This document shows, in pieces, positions 1 through 8,605 of a DNA stretch of 37,021 bases. Every line of letters starts with the position of its first letter. Positions within the stretch are counted from its first letter, which is position 1. Source of the DNA: Gammaproteobacteria bacterium. GTDB taxonomy: Bacteria; Pseudomonadota; Gammaproteobacteria; SZUA-140. The translations under genes and the position numbers were made by a program. The notes beneath the pieces are model-generated. The model had not been told where the DNA came from, ran no database searches, and was given only the letters and a program-made list of their open reading frames with translations. The stretch covers positions 1 through 37,021 of the forward strand of contig JADLCS010000006.1 in the NCBI GenBank assembly GCA_020847075.1. Reading direction: 5' to 3'.

Positions 1-2
1 AC

Positions 3-1181
3 TTGGGCATGTCGCCGGTGGCGAATTCCTACGTCAAACCCGATGCGCTGCATCGCATGGAGCCGTTCTATCCCCTGCATGCCTATGTGTGCGAAGCGTG
101 TTTCCTGGTGCAACTGGAGGAATTCCAGAGCCCTTCGGAGATCTTCGGCGACTATGCCTATTTCTCCTCCTATTCGGAGAGCTGGCTGAGGCATGCGCGG
201 GAGTATTCCCTGGAAACCCTCCAGCGCTTCGGGATCGACGCGCACTGGCAGGTAGTGGAAATCGCGAGCAACGATGGATACCTGTTGAAAAATTTCAAGG
301 AGGCCGGCGTCCCGGTGCTGGGCATCGAGCCGGCGGAGAACGTGGCCAAGGTCGCGCAGCAGGCCGGTATCCCGTCGGTGGTGAAGTTCTTCGGTACCCA
401 GACGGCATCCGGACTCGTCGAGCAGGGAGTACACGCGGATCTGTTGATCGGGAATAACGTGCTGGCGCATGTGCCCGACCTGAACGATTTCGTCGGTGGG
501 CTCAAGATCCTGCTCAGTCAGCGCGGTCTCGTCACGATGGAATTTCCCCCTCTGCTGCGCCTGATGCAGGAGAATCAGTTCGATACCATCTATCACGAGC
601 ATTTCTCCTATTTTTCCTTCATTACGGTCGAGCAGGTGTTCGCGAAGCATGGCCTCACCATCTTCGACGTACGGGAGTTGCCGACCCACGGGGGCTCGCT
701 CAGGATCTATGCCTGCCATGACAGCGGTTCCCCCCATGCGATCACGGAAAACGTCGCCCGCCTCCGCGCCGAAGAGGAGCGTCAGGGATTCCTCCGGCCG
801 GAGACCTACAGCAGCTTCAGCGAGCAGGTCAAGGAGACCAAGCGGAAGCTGCTGGAGTTTCTGATCGACGCCAGGCGCAGCGGAAAATCCGTCGTCGGCT
901 ACGGCGCCCCAGCCAAGGGGAACACGCTGCTGAATTACTGCGGCATCCGTACGGATTTCGTCGATTACACTGTCGATCTGAGCCCGCATAAGCAGGGCCT
1001 GTATCTGCCGGGGACCCGGATACCGATCCACGCCCCGGATCGGATCCAGCAGACCCGCCCGGATTACGTCCTGATCCTGCCCTGGAATCTGAAGGACGAG
1101 ATCATGAAGCAGATGCGGCATATCCGCGAGTGGGGCGGGCAGTTCGTCGTGCCGATCCCGGAGGTCAAGGTCTATCCATGA
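3..1181 (+). CDS. Sugar C-methyltransferase (TylC3/NovU-like), 5' truncated by the window edge
   Basis: This is a SAM-dependent methyltransferase of the family that adds a methyl carbon to NDP-4-keto-6-deoxy sugars, making branched-chain sugars. Counting from the first visible codon, CEAC at residues 30-33 is the second CxxC pair of the N-terminal zinc-binding domain. The first pair is missing, so the true start lies left of the window and the ATG near base 9 is not the start. The SAM-binding motif VVEIASNDGYLL lies at about residues 84-95. The C-terminal domain typical of the family carries VVGYGAPAKGNTLLNY at about 298. The stop codon overlaps the ATG of the epimerase gene by 4 bases (ATGA), so the two are translationally coupled. 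The family is secure; the sugar nucleotide is unknown. Confidence 0.88.
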   Translation: MGMSPVANSYVKPDALHRMEPFYPLHAYVCEACFLVQLEEFQSPSEIFGDYAYFSSYSESWLRHAREYSLETLQRFGIDAHWQVVEIASNDGYLLKNFKEAGVPVLGIEPAENVAKVAQQAGIPSVVKFFGTQTASGLVEQGVHADLLIGNNVLAHVPDLNDFVGGLKILLSQRGLVTMEFPPLLRLMQENQFDTIYHEHFSYFSFITVEQVFAKHGLTIFDVRELPTHGGSLRIYACHDSGSPHAITENVARLRAEEERQGFLRPETYSSFSEQVKETKRKLLEFLIDARRSGKSVVGYGAPAKGNTLLNYCGIRTDFVDYTVDLSPHKQGLYLPGTRIPIHAPDRIQQTRPDYVLILPWNLKDEIMKQMRHIREWGGQFVVPIPEVKVYP

Positions 1182-1723
1182 TATTTCGGGAAACCGGGCT
1201 CGAGGGGGCGTTCATCATCGAGCCCGAGAGGATCGAAGATGAGAGGGGGTTCTTCGCGCGGACCTGGTGTCGGGAGGCGTTCGAGAGGCAGGGTCTCGAG
1301 TCCCGTCTGGAGCAATGCAATATATCTTTCAACAAAAAAAAGGATACCCTGCGCGGCATGCACTACCAGGTGGCGCCTCATGAGGAGGCGAAGCTGGTCA
1401 GGTGTACCCGCGGATCGATTTTCGACGTAATCATCGATCTGCGCCGATCATCCCGTACCTACGGGCGTCACTTCGGGGTCGTGCTGTCGGAACAGGACAG
1501 GAATATGCTGTATATCCCGGGAGGGTTCGCCCATGGTTTCCAGACCCTGGCGGATTCGACAGAGGTTTTCTATCAGATGTCGGAGTCGTACCACCCGGAG
1601 TCGGCGCGCGGTGTCCGGTGGGATGATCCCGCCTTCGGCATCGAGTGGCCGCGCGCGGAGCGGCGCCTGATCTCCGGGCGCGACGGGAGCTGGCCTGATT
1701 TCACTGACCGCGTCGCGCGGTGA
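1178..1723 (+). CDS. rfbC: dTDP-4-dehydrorhamnose 3,5-epimerase family protein (RmlC-like cupin)
   Basis: This 181-residue protein has the usual length of RmlC/RfbC epimerases, which invert C3 and C5 of NDP-4-keto-6-deoxy sugars in the cytoplasm. The ATG at 1178 overlaps the upstream stop and matches the normal family N-terminus; a longer reading into the upstream gene is unlikely. Family signatures are DERGFFARTW near residues 21-30, LRGMHYQ with the presumed catalytic His62, the cupin stretch PGGFAHGFQTL (114-124), and Tyr132 at the position of the catalytic tyrosine. It follows a sugar C-methyltransferase directly, so its substrate may be a methyl-branched sugar rather than the rhamnose precursor. 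Its stop overlaps the GTG of the permease gene. No rmlA, rmlB or rmlD is present in the window. Confidence 0.88.
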   Translation: MIFRETGLEGAFIIEPERIEDERGFFARTWCREAFERQGLESRLEQCNISFNKKKDTLRGMHYQVAPHEEAKLVRCTRGSIFDVIIDLRRSSRTYGRHFGVVLSEQDRNMLYIPGGFAHGFQTLADSTEVFYQMSESYHPESARGVRWDDPAFGIEWPRAERRLISGRDGSWPDFTDRVAR

Positions 1724-2586
1724 TCGCAAACGAGAGTTTCATCAAGATGGCAAAAGAAAATTCCGACAACATTCCCGTTACGGTCATCAGGCCGGAAACC
1801 GGCTGGAAGATGATCGATCTCGGGGAGCTGATCAAGTATCGCGACCTGGCCTACAATCTCGTCTGGCGCGATATCACGGTACAGCACGCCCAGACGATAC
1901 TGGGATTCATCTGGGCGATCATCACGCCGCTGGTCCAGATCCTGATCTTCTCCGTGATCTTCGGACGGGTGGCCAAGATCAGCACCGACGGGATACCGTA
2001 CACCCTCTTCACGACCGTTGCCATCATTCCCTGGACCTACATGTCCATGGTCATGCTCCAGTCCAGCCAGAGTCTGGTGTCAGGCCACAATATGTTGGGG
2101 AAGATCTATTTCCCCCGTCTGTTGTATCCCCTCACGCCAGTGATTTCGAAGCTGCTGAATTTCGGGATATCGCTGCTGCTTCTGTTGGCGATCATGGTTT
2201 ACTACAAGGTGTCTCCCACCCTGCAGTTGCTCTATTTGCCCGTGTTCATCCTAATGATGATGCTGGTCCCGGCCGGGGTCGGCATGCTGATGTCGGCGAT
2301 GGCGATACGGTATCGCGATATCAAATTCATAATGACGTATGTCGTGCAGATGCTGATGTACAGCGCCCCCATCGTCTACTCGGCGACATCGATTTCAGAG
2401 CACTATCGCTTTTTCTATTCTCTGAACCCGATCGTCGGGGTGATAGAAGGATACCGGGCTTGCCTCCTGGGGACGGAGATCCCCTGGCAGTTCATCCTGC
2501 CCGGCATGTTCACGGCGATTCTGTTGTTCATCGGCGGCGCGTTCTATTTCAAGCGTGTCGAGAAGATATTCGTCGATGTTATCTAG
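1720..2586 (+). CDS. wzm: Polysaccharide ABC exporter, permease subunit (Wzm-like)
   Basis: This 288-residue integral membrane protein is the permease of an ABC-2 type exporter that moves a completed lipid-linked O-antigen, capsule or EPS chain across the inner membrane. The N-terminal cytoplasmic segment contains NLVWRDITVQHAQTILGFIW, typical of Wzm/KpsM/TagG permeases, followed by about six hydrophobic segments between residues 55 and 285. The GTG at 1720 overlaps the stop of the epimerase gene. An in-frame ATG at 1747, with GAGAG about 11 bases upstream, is an alternative start. The ATPase partner lies 36 bases downstream. Such systems export chains polymerised in the cytoplasm, which agrees with the absence of a Wzx flippase and Wzy polymerase in this window. 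Confidence 0.92.
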   Translation: MIANESFIKMAKENSDNIPVTVIRPETGWKMIDLGELIKYRDLAYNLVWRDITVQHAQTILGFIWAIITPLVQILIFSVIFGRVAKISTDGIPYTLFTTVAIIPWTYMSMVMLQSSQSLVSGHNMLGKIYFPRLLYPLTPVISKLLNFGISLLLLLAIMVYYKVSPTLQLLYLPVFILMMMLVPAGVGMLMSAMAIRYRDIKFIMTYVVQMLMYSAPIVYSATSISEHYRFFYSLNPIVGVIEGYRACLLGTEIPWQFILPGMFTAILLFIGGAFYFKRVEKIFVDVI

Positions 2587-2622
2587 CCCGTTCCACCCTA
2601 ACCGAATTGATTGTCTGATCCC

Positions 2623-3975
2623 ATGAGCTCGGAAGATATCGCGATCAAGGTAGAGCACGTCGCCAAACGGTTTCGTCTCGGCCTGGAAGACACCATGCAT
2701 GACACCTTTGGTGCCGCCATGCTGGATTTCATCAAAAGCCCCCTGAAGAATTATCGATATTATCGCTCGCTCTATAAATTCGACGATTCCTCCGGCCCGG
2801 ACGCGCCGAACCAGCCCGCGGATATTCTCTGGGCACTGCGGGATGTCTCCTTTCAGGTCAAACGCGGTGAGGTCCTGGGGATCATCGGTACCAATGGCGC
2901 CGGAAAATCCACTCTGCTGAAGATCCTGTCACGGATCACGCCTCCCACGCGCGGTTCGGTCGAGATCCGGGGGCGGGTGTCCAGCCTGCTGGAGGTGGGG
3001 ACGGGCTTCCATAATGAACTGACGGGAAGAGAAAACATCTATCTCAACGGCACCGTCCTCGGGATGAGGAAGAAGGAGATAGACCAGAAGTTCGACGCGA
3101 TCGTCGACTTCTCCGGCGTAGAGCGCTTCCTGGATACGCCGGTAAAGCGCTATTCGAGCGGCATGCGCGTCCGTCTGGCCTTTTCGGTGGCGGCCCATCT
3201 CGAGCCCGAGATCCTGATCATCGATGAGGTGCTGGCGGTCGGCGACGCGGCCTTCCAGAAGAAATGCATGAACAAGATGCAGGACGTCGGCGAAGGCGGA
3301 CGTACGGTTCTGTTCGTGTCCCATAGCATGTCGGCGATCACGCGCCTGTGTCATCGGGCGATACTCCTGAACCAGGGGACGGTGTTGCAGGATGGCTCGA
3401 CCCATGACGTGGTGAGCGCCTATCTGGGGTCTGGCCAGGGGTCGCCGTCGCACAAGCAGTGGAACGATCCGGCTACGGCGCCTTCCGGTAAGGTGGCCCG
3501 GCTGCTCGCCGTGCGGGCGCTGGACGCCGATCGCAGGATATCGAGCGCGATGAAGATCACGCAGCCGATCGCCATAGAGATAGAGTTCGAGGTGCTCACG
3601 CCGGGGCACATCCTGATGCCTCATTTTCATGTCTTCAACGACGAAGGGATCCGGCTGTTCGCCGCGCTGGATCAGGACCCTCAGTGGCGCGGCAAGCCGC
3701 GGCCGGCGGGTCGCTACATCAGTCGCGGCTGGATACCGGCGAATCTTCTGTCGGAGGGATTGCTGTACGTGTCCCCGGCGTTGACGACATTGCAGCCGGA
3801 TATCCCCCAGTTTATTGTTCGGGACGCCATCTCGTTCCAGGTCATGGACAGCAGGCATGAGGGCGCGGAATCGGCCCGGGGAGACTACGCCAGGAATATC
3901 AAAGGCGTGATCCGACCATTATTGACCTGGGAATCCGAGACCGCGGAAATATCCGGGCAACGCTCGACGGCGTGA
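2623..3975 (+). CDS. wzt: Polysaccharide ABC exporter, ATP-binding subunit with C-terminal glycan-recognition domain (Wzt-like)
   Basis: This is the ATPase of the exporter, 450 residues from the ATG at 2623; an upstream in-frame TTG at 2611 is less likely and neither start has a clear Shine-Dalgarno sequence. The ATPase domain covers about residues 5-265: Walker A GTNGAGKST (89-97), ABC signature YSSGMRVRLAF, Walker B ILIIDEVLAVGD, and the H-loop in FVSHSM. An insertion of about 35 residues between the first strand and Walker A is usual in Wzt proteins. The region from about 285 to 450 matches in position the Wzt C-terminal beta-sandwich, which in characterised systems reads a chain-terminal modification before export. 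Such a domain could recognise a methyl, acyl or sulfate cap here, which is an inference from the neighbouring genes. Confidence 0.92.
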   Translation: MSSEDIAIKVEHVAKRFRLGLEDTMHDTFGAAMLDFIKSPLKNYRYYRSLYKFDDSSGPDAPNQPADILWALRDVSFQVKRGEVLGIIGTNGAGKSTLLKILSRITPPTRGSVEIRGRVSSLLEVGTGFHNELTGRENIYLNGTVLGMRKKEIDQKFDAIVDFSGVERFLDTPVKRYSSGMRVRLAFSVAAHLEPEILIIDEVLAVGDAAFQKKCMNKMQDVGEGGRTVLFVSHSMSAITRLCHRAILLNQGTVLQDGSTHDVVSAYLGSGQGSPSHKQWNDPATAPSGKVARLLAVRALDADRRISSAMKITQPIAIEIEFEVLTPGHILMPHFHVFNDEGIRLFAALDQDPQWRGKPRPAGRYISRGWIPANLLSEGLLYVSPALTTLQPDIPQFIVRDAISFQVMDSRHEGAESARGDYARNIKGVIRPLLTWESETAEISGQRSTA

Positions 3976-4023
3976 ACGTCCCGGTGGCGGGCGATCCGCC
4001 GGTTGAAATAGCGCGTAGGATCG

Positions 4024-5334
4024 ATGGATATGGGTGATATGGGCCTTCCTGCCGAGATGTCCGCCATGGGCGAGGAGATGTATGAGCTCATCCGGCGCTT
4101 GTTCCCGATCTGTCGCAGCATCACCGGCGACGGCGTGCGGGAGACGCTCGGGATACTGCGGGAACGGCTTCCGATCGAGATTCACGAGGTCAAGACGGGG
4201 ACGCAGGTATTCGATTGGACAGTGCCTAGGGAATGGAATATCCGTGACGCCTACATCATGGACAGTCATGGCAGGAAGGTGGTGGACTTCCATGACAATA
4301 ATCTGCACGTATTGAACTACAGCGCGCCGATACGCGCGCGGGTCCCGCTCGAGGAGTTGAGGAAGCACCTGTTCTCCCTCCCGGACAGGCCGGACTGGAT
4401 CCCCTATCGAACGTCATATTACAGCGAGAACTGGGGGTTCTGCGTCAGTCATCGGCAGTATCTGCAGTTGACGGAGCCGGAGTATGAGGTCGTGATCGAC
4501 TCCGAGCTGAAAGACGGTCACATGACCTACGGAGAGTATTACAAGCCGGGGAGATCCACCGAGGAAATACTGTTTTCCTGTCACGTTTGCCACCCCTCGC
4601 TCTGTAACGACAACCTGTCCGGGATCGCGCTCGCCGTGCAGCTCGCGCGCCGGCTGTCCGACCTGGATACGAGATACTCCTATCGATTCCTCTTCATCCC
4701 CGGTACGATAGGCTCGATCGCCTGGCTCAGCCTGAATGAGGCGAAGGCCGAACGCATAAAGCATGGACTGGTAGTGGTCTGCGTGGGCGACGACGGAAAC
4801 CTCACCTACAAGAAAAGCCGCCGCGGTAACAGCGAGATCGATCGCGTCGTATTGAATGTCCTGAAGAGCGCGGGCAAGCCCTACAAGGTGATCGATTTCT
4901 ATCCCTACGGCTATGATGAGCGGCAGTACTGCTCGCCCGGCTTCAATCTGGCCGTCGGCAGTCTGTCCAGGACGACTCACGGTGAATACCCCGAATACCA
5001 TACCTCGGCGGATAATCTGTCCTTTGTCAAACCCGCCAATCTGGTCGATTCGTTCGATAAGTATTGCCAGGTGGTCGATGCGCTGGAGCATAACTACACG
5101 TACGTCAATCTGAGCCCGAAATGCGAGCCCCAGCTGGGGAAACGGGGGCTCTACGGCGGGATCGGGGCGGAGGATAAAAAACCCGTCAGCACCATGACCC
5201 TGTTGTGGGTGCTCAACCTGTCGGACGGGGCGAACAGCCTGCTGGACATCTCCGAGCGCTCCGGCGTGTCGTTCGACGAAGTCGCCGCCGCCGCCGCCGC
5301 GTTGACCGGCGCCGGGTTGCTGGCGAGGGTATGA
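4024..5334 (+). CDS. DUF4910 / DUF2172-type aminopeptidase-like protein
   Basis: This 436-residue protein belongs to the DUF4910 family, often found in O-antigen and EPS clusters beside sugar-nucleotide methyltransferases and reductases; its reaction is not established. It resembles M28-type metallopeptidases. SCHVCHPSLCNDNLSGIA (about 185-202) supplies His187, His190 and Asp196 as likely metal ligands, and HGEYPEYHTSADN near residue 330 supplies a further histidine and acidic residues. The last 50 residues look like a winged-helix segment. There is no signal peptide, so it should be cytoplasmic. The ATG at 4024 follows TAGGA. The 48-base gap after wzt has no obvious promoter. Its stop overlaps the ATG of the SDR gene, tying it to sugar metabolism rather than peptide turnover. 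Confidence 0.85.
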   Translation: MDMGDMGLPAEMSAMGEEMYELIRRLFPICRSITGDGVRETLGILRERLPIEIHEVKTGTQVFDWTVPREWNIRDAYIMDSHGRKVVDFHDNNLHVLNYSAPIRARVPLEELRKHLFSLPDRPDWIPYRTSYYSENWGFCVSHRQYLQLTEPEYEVVIDSELKDGHMTYGEYYKPGRSTEEILFSCHVCHPSLCNDNLSGIALAVQLARRLSDLDTRYSYRFLFIPGTIGSIAWLSLNEAKAERIKHGLVVVCVGDDGNLTYKKSRRGNSEIDRVVLNVLKSAGKPYKVIDFYPYGYDERQYCSPGFNLAVGSLSRTTHGEYPEYHTSADNLSFVKPANLVDSFDKYCQVVDALEHNYTYVNLSPKCEPQLGKRGLYGGIGAEDKKPVSTMTLLWVLNLSDGANSLLDISERSGVSFDEVAAAAAALTGAGLLARV

Positions 5335-6068
5335 TGGGCGCGCTCTCCGGAAAGACCGCCATCGTCACCGGTGCCGCCGGGGGCATCGGCAGAAGTATCG
5401 CGCTGGCGCTCGCGGGAGAAGGCGTCAACCTCTGCCTGCTCGGTCGGGGGCGGGAACGGCTCGAAGGGCTCTTCCGGCAAGTAGCGACCCGTCATCCAGG
5501 TCTGCGCATCACCTTTCATACCGTCGATCTTGCCGACGCCGCCGGCGTTCGGCGCGTCTGCGAGGATCTCCTGCGTGACGAGCCCGCGATCGACCTGTTG
5601 ATACATTCCGCGGGACTGATGGTCCCGGGCGGTTATTCCGAGGCGGAGAGCGCGGATTTCGACGCGCAGTATTTCATTAATGTCAGGGCGCCGTTCCTGT
5701 TGACGCGCGGGCTGCTCTCCGCGATACGGGCCGGAAAGGGGCAGATCGTATTCGTGAACTCGAGCGCGGCCCAGCAGAAGGCGCGGGCCGGCATGGTGGC
5801 CTATGCCGCCAGTAAATACGCCTTGATCGCGCTGGCGGACAGCCTGCGGGACGAGGTCAACGCGGATGGCGTTCGGGTCGTCAGCATCTACCCCGGCCGT
5901 ACGGCGACCGCCATGCAGGAGCGGATCCATCGGCTCGAAGGGAAGCCCTATCGGCCGGCCGCGTTATTGCAGCCCGAGGACGTCGCGGAGGCCGTTTTGA
6001 ACGCCCTCAAGGCATCGCCCACCGCCGAGATCACGGATATCTCGATTCGCCCTTTTCAGAAGGGTTGA
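5331..6068 (+). CDS. Short-chain dehydrogenase/reductase (SDR)
   Basis: This 245-residue cytoplasmic oxidoreductase is a classical SDR. It has the nucleotide-binding motif TGAAGGIG (13-20), a likely NNAG equivalent HSAG (92-95), Asn117, Ser144 or Ser145, and the catalytic YAASK with Tyr158 and Lys162. Arg39 after the second strand suggests NADPH preference. The ATG at 5331 overlaps the upstream stop (ATGA); a second ATG at 5334 is also possible. The reading frame stays open upstream to 5205, but that part lies inside the DUF4910 gene. Its position beside the methyltransferase and epimerase suggests it reduces a keto group on a modified NDP-sugar. That is inference, since SDR sequence alone does not give the substrate. 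Confidence 0.88.
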   Translation: MMGALSGKTAIVTGAAGGIGRSIALALAGEGVNLCLLGRGRERLEGLFRQVATRHPGLRITFHTVDLADAAGVRRVCEDLLRDEPAIDLLIHSAGLMVPGGYSEAESADFDAQYFINVRAPFLLTRGLLSAIRAGKGQIVFVNSSAAQQKARAGMVAYAASKYALIALADSLRDEVNADGVRVVSIYPGRTATAMQERIHRLEGKPYRPAALLQPEDVAEAVLNALKASPTAEITDISIRPFQKG

Positions 6069-6157
6069 GTCATGAGGCTGAAGGTCGCCACATCTTTGTC
6101 CGGCGCGCCCGGAACGGGCGCAGGGGCGAACGACCGCCGGGGTCGCGGAGCGGCGGC

Positions 6158-6970
6158 ATGAAGCCGGGTAATCCGTCCACGCTCCTCGGGCGCGCCGCAC
6201 CGGACTTCTTCATCATCGGGGTCCAGAAGGGCGGCACCACCTCGCTGTACAACTACCTGGCCCGGCATCCGGCCGTGTTGCCCGCGGCGGAAAAGGAAGT
6301 CCATTATTTCACGGATAATTACCGCCATGGCGGCCTTTGGTATCGGGAGCGGTTCCCCACGCGTTACCATAAATTCCGTCGCATGCTCCGGTTGCGCGCG
6401 CGCGTGCTGACCGGGGAAGCCACTCCCTATTACATCTTTCACCCTCATGCCGCCCGCAGGATCCGGGGGCATTATCCCGGGGCCAGGATCATTCTGATGC
6501 TGCGGGATCCCGTCGAGCGCGCGTATTCGCATTATCGCTATCACGTCAAACTCGGCGTGGAAACCCTGGACTTCGAGGGCGCGATCGCGGCCGAGCCGAA
6601 GCGGCTCGAGGGTGAGCTGGAAAAGATGATGGCGGATGAAACGTATCTCAGTGAACGCTACAAGCTGTTTTCCTATCTGAGACGCGGGGTCTATGTCGAG
6701 CAGATCAGGCGATGGCATGAACAGTTTCCGCGCGAGCAGATCCTGATACTGAAGAGCGAGGATTTCTTCGCGGATCCAGCGGCATGTTTCCGGGACGTCG
6801 TGCGCTTCCTGGGCCTGGGGCGCCATGAGTTGCCTTCATATGACACGTTCAATGCGGGCGCGGAATCTGCCCTGAGCGGCGAGACGCGGCGCCGACTGCG
6901 GGAGTATTTCCGGCCCTATAACGCGGAGTTGTACGACTACCTGGGCGTCGATTTCGGTTGGGATCGGTAA
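6158..6970 (+). CDS. Sulfotransferase (PAPS-dependent), first of four
   Basis: This is a 270-residue soluble sulfotransferase of the Sulfotransfer_1 type, closest in pattern to heparan-sulfate-type enzymes. IIGVQKGGTTSLYNYL at residues 19-34 is the 5'-phosphosulfate binding loop. MLRDPVERAYSHYRYHV near residue 115 is the 3'-phosphate binding motif with its Arg and Ser. The ATG at 6158 has GGAG about 8 bases upstream and places the PAPS loop at the usual distance from the N-terminus. An extension to a TTG at 6065, overlapping the SDR stop, would add 31 low-complexity arginine-rich residues and is less likely. It sits at the end of the exporter operon, so a glycan or sugar lipid is the likely acceptor. 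The acceptor cannot be read from sequence. Confidence 0.87.
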   Translation: MKPGNPSTLLGRAAPDFFIIGVQKGGTTSLYNYLARHPAVLPAAEKEVHYFTDNYRHGGLWYRERFPTRYHKFRRMLRLRARVLTGEATPYYIFHPHAARRIRGHYPGARIILMLRDPVERAYSHYRYHVKLGVETLDFEGAIAAEPKRLEGELEKMMADETYLSERYKLFSYLRRGVYVEQIRRWHEQFPREQILILKSEDFFADPAACFRDVVRFLGLGRHELPSYDTFNAGAESALSGETRRRLREYFRPYNAELYDYLGVDFGWDR

Positions 6971-7220
6971 GATACGACGCTCGACCCCGGGGCCGGGCCA
7001 TGCGCCCGTCGATCGATGAGGGCGGTTTCGACGCCGAGCCGATCGTAGCGGCCGCGCCGACCTCGATTCGAGCCCGGCTGGATTCAGAGGGGCGGGATTC
7101 TGCCCGATACGTTGCTAGGCCCGCCTGTCCCGGGCCTGGGCGGGCGTCGGATCCGATGCCATGTCGGCATGGCGGCGGCCTCGGTTGAGGCGTGATATTT
7201 TATTGGAACCTGGCGGGGCG

Positions 7221-8162
7221 ATGGTAATGTCGATGGTGGAGAACCGGTTGATCTTTCTGGGTGGGGCCCCCCGTTCCGGGACCACGCTGCTGCAGAATAT
7301 TCTCGATATGCATCCCGATATCCTGGGCGGGCCGGAGTTTCTGCATCTCCCGGATATCATGCAACTGCGGGGTAAGCTGCGCGATTCCGTGGCGCGTGGC
7401 TGGATCGATCTCATCTGTTCGGCGGAGGACGTCGATGGCAGGATCCGGGATCTCGTCACCGGGTTCTTGCTGACCTTCGCCGACCGGCACGGCGCGAGGT
7501 TTCTCAGCGAGAAGACGCCGGAAAACGTGCTGGTCTTCCCCAGGCTGGTGGAGGTGTTTCCGGATTCGAAGTTCATTCATATCGTGCGTGATCCGCGCGC
7601 GACGGTGGCATCGCTGCTGGAGGTCGGGAAAAAGGCGCGCCGGAAGGGCGAGTCCCCGGCCCCGTTCGCGCGCGACGTCCAGGCCGCGATACGGCACGTG
7701 CACCGTTGCCTGGCGTCCGGATTCGAGGCGGCCCGGGTTGCCCCGGACAAGGTGCATACCGTGGTCTATGAGCGGCTGATACGGGATCCGGAGGCCGAGG
7801 GGCGCGAGATCTGCCGGTTCCTGGGCGTGGCCTGGACGCCCGAAATGCTGCGGCCGGGGGACAAGAAACACCTGGGCGAGAGCGCCATCACCGTCAACTC
7901 GAAAGAGATCTGGTACGACGCCCAGACCTACAATTCCAACCCCAGGACGGACAGCCTGGAGAAATGGCGCGGGACGCTGGCGGCGCACGAGAAACTGATG
8001 GTGGCGCGCGCCTTCCTGGGCTCCGAGGAGCTCAGGCGCCTGGGATACGACTTTACGCCCGATGATCTGAATCTGGTGGACAGGGCGCGCGGCGCTGCGA
8101 CGGTGGGGATGTTCGAACTGCGGCGCCGTCTCGGTGGGGTATTGAGGCGGCGCGCCCGCTAG
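7221..8162 (+). CDS. Sulfotransferase family protein, second of four
   Basis: This is a Sulfotransfer_3-type protein of about 313 residues. The PAPS loop FLGGAPRSGTTLLQNIL lies within the first 30 residues, and HIVRDPRATVASLLEVG near residue 125 is the 3'-phosphate site. ATGs at 7221, 7227 and 7233 are all possible starts; the open frame reaches back to 7161, but that part is unlike the family. The 250-base spacer after the first sulfotransferase holds only a GC-rich inverted repeat (GCCCGCC at 7119-7125 with GGCGGGC at 7139-7145) without a T-tract, so the gene may be in the same transcript or have a separate weak promoter. It ends 1 base from the convergent small exported-protein gene. Substrate unknown. 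Confidence 0.85.
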   Translation: MVMSMVENRLIFLGGAPRSGTTLLQNILDMHPDILGGPEFLHLPDIMQLRGKLRDSVARGWIDLICSAEDVDGRIRDLVTGFLLTFADRHGARFLSEKTPENVLVFPRLVEVFPDSKFIHIVRDPRATVASLLEVGKKARRKGESPAPFARDVQAAIRHVHRCLASGFEAARVAPDKVHTVVYERLIRDPEAEGREICRFLGVAWTPEMLRPGDKKHLGESAITVNSKEIWYDAQTYNSNPRTDSLEKWRGTLAAHEKLMVARAFLGSEELRRLGYDFTPDDLNLVDRARGAATVGMFELRRRLGGVLRRRAR

Positions 8163-8163
8163 C

Positions 8164-8568
8164 TCAGTACTCGGCGTCTATGCCGTAGCCGTCCTCCAGC
8201 GGTTTCACCGAGAAGCGTACGTGCATGACGTCGCCATCGCCCAGCCTGAGTTCGGTGTCTACCTCGACCGTGCCCTCGGCGGTCTCTTTCGCCTCGGAAA
8301 TGCTGAATCTCGCCCCGGCGTAGGAGTTCTGCAGCACCTGCACATAGCTCGGGTTCTCCAGCAGGGATCGATGTTCCTTCCGGAAGTTGGGGGTGATAAA
8401 CCGGCCCAGTATGGCCGTATCGCCTCGGATCAGCGCGGCCATATATCCCTGCACGGTCTCGCGCGCCGCGGATTCGGCCGCGGTCATGGGCGCGGCCCAC
8501 GACGCGGTCTGGGAGACGCAGGCGAACAGGGCCAGGGCCATTGCCGCGAAACGATGGATCGATCTCAT
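8164..8568 (-). CDS. Small exported protein, NTF2/SnoaL-like
   Basis: This 134-residue protein has an N-terminal signal peptide (MRSIHRFAAMALALFACVSQ, cleavage probably after the SWA/AP region near residue 27). The mature part, with AARETVQGYMAALIRGD, ITPNFRKEH and a beta-rich second half, resembles small NTF2-fold periplasmic proteins of the SnoaL/DUF4878 type. The fold assignment is tentative. The start was placed at 8568 because it begins the signal peptide; the open frame continues upstream to 8661 inside the giant gene. It lies 38 bases after the stop of the giant sulfatase-esterase gene on the same strand, so it is probably translated from the same mRNA. It may be a periplasmic partner of that protein. 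No catalytic residues were recognised. Confidence 0.75.
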   Translation of the reverse strand: MRSIHRFAAMALALFACVSQTASWAAPMTAAESAARETVQGYMAALIRGDTAILGRFITPNFRKEHRSLLENPSYVQVLQNSYAGARFSISEAKETAEGTVEVDTELRLGDGDVMHVRFSVKPLEDGYGIDAEY

Positions 8569-8605
8569 GGGTATAGGCGCTCCATGGGGTTGGGTCTCCC
8601 GGAAC

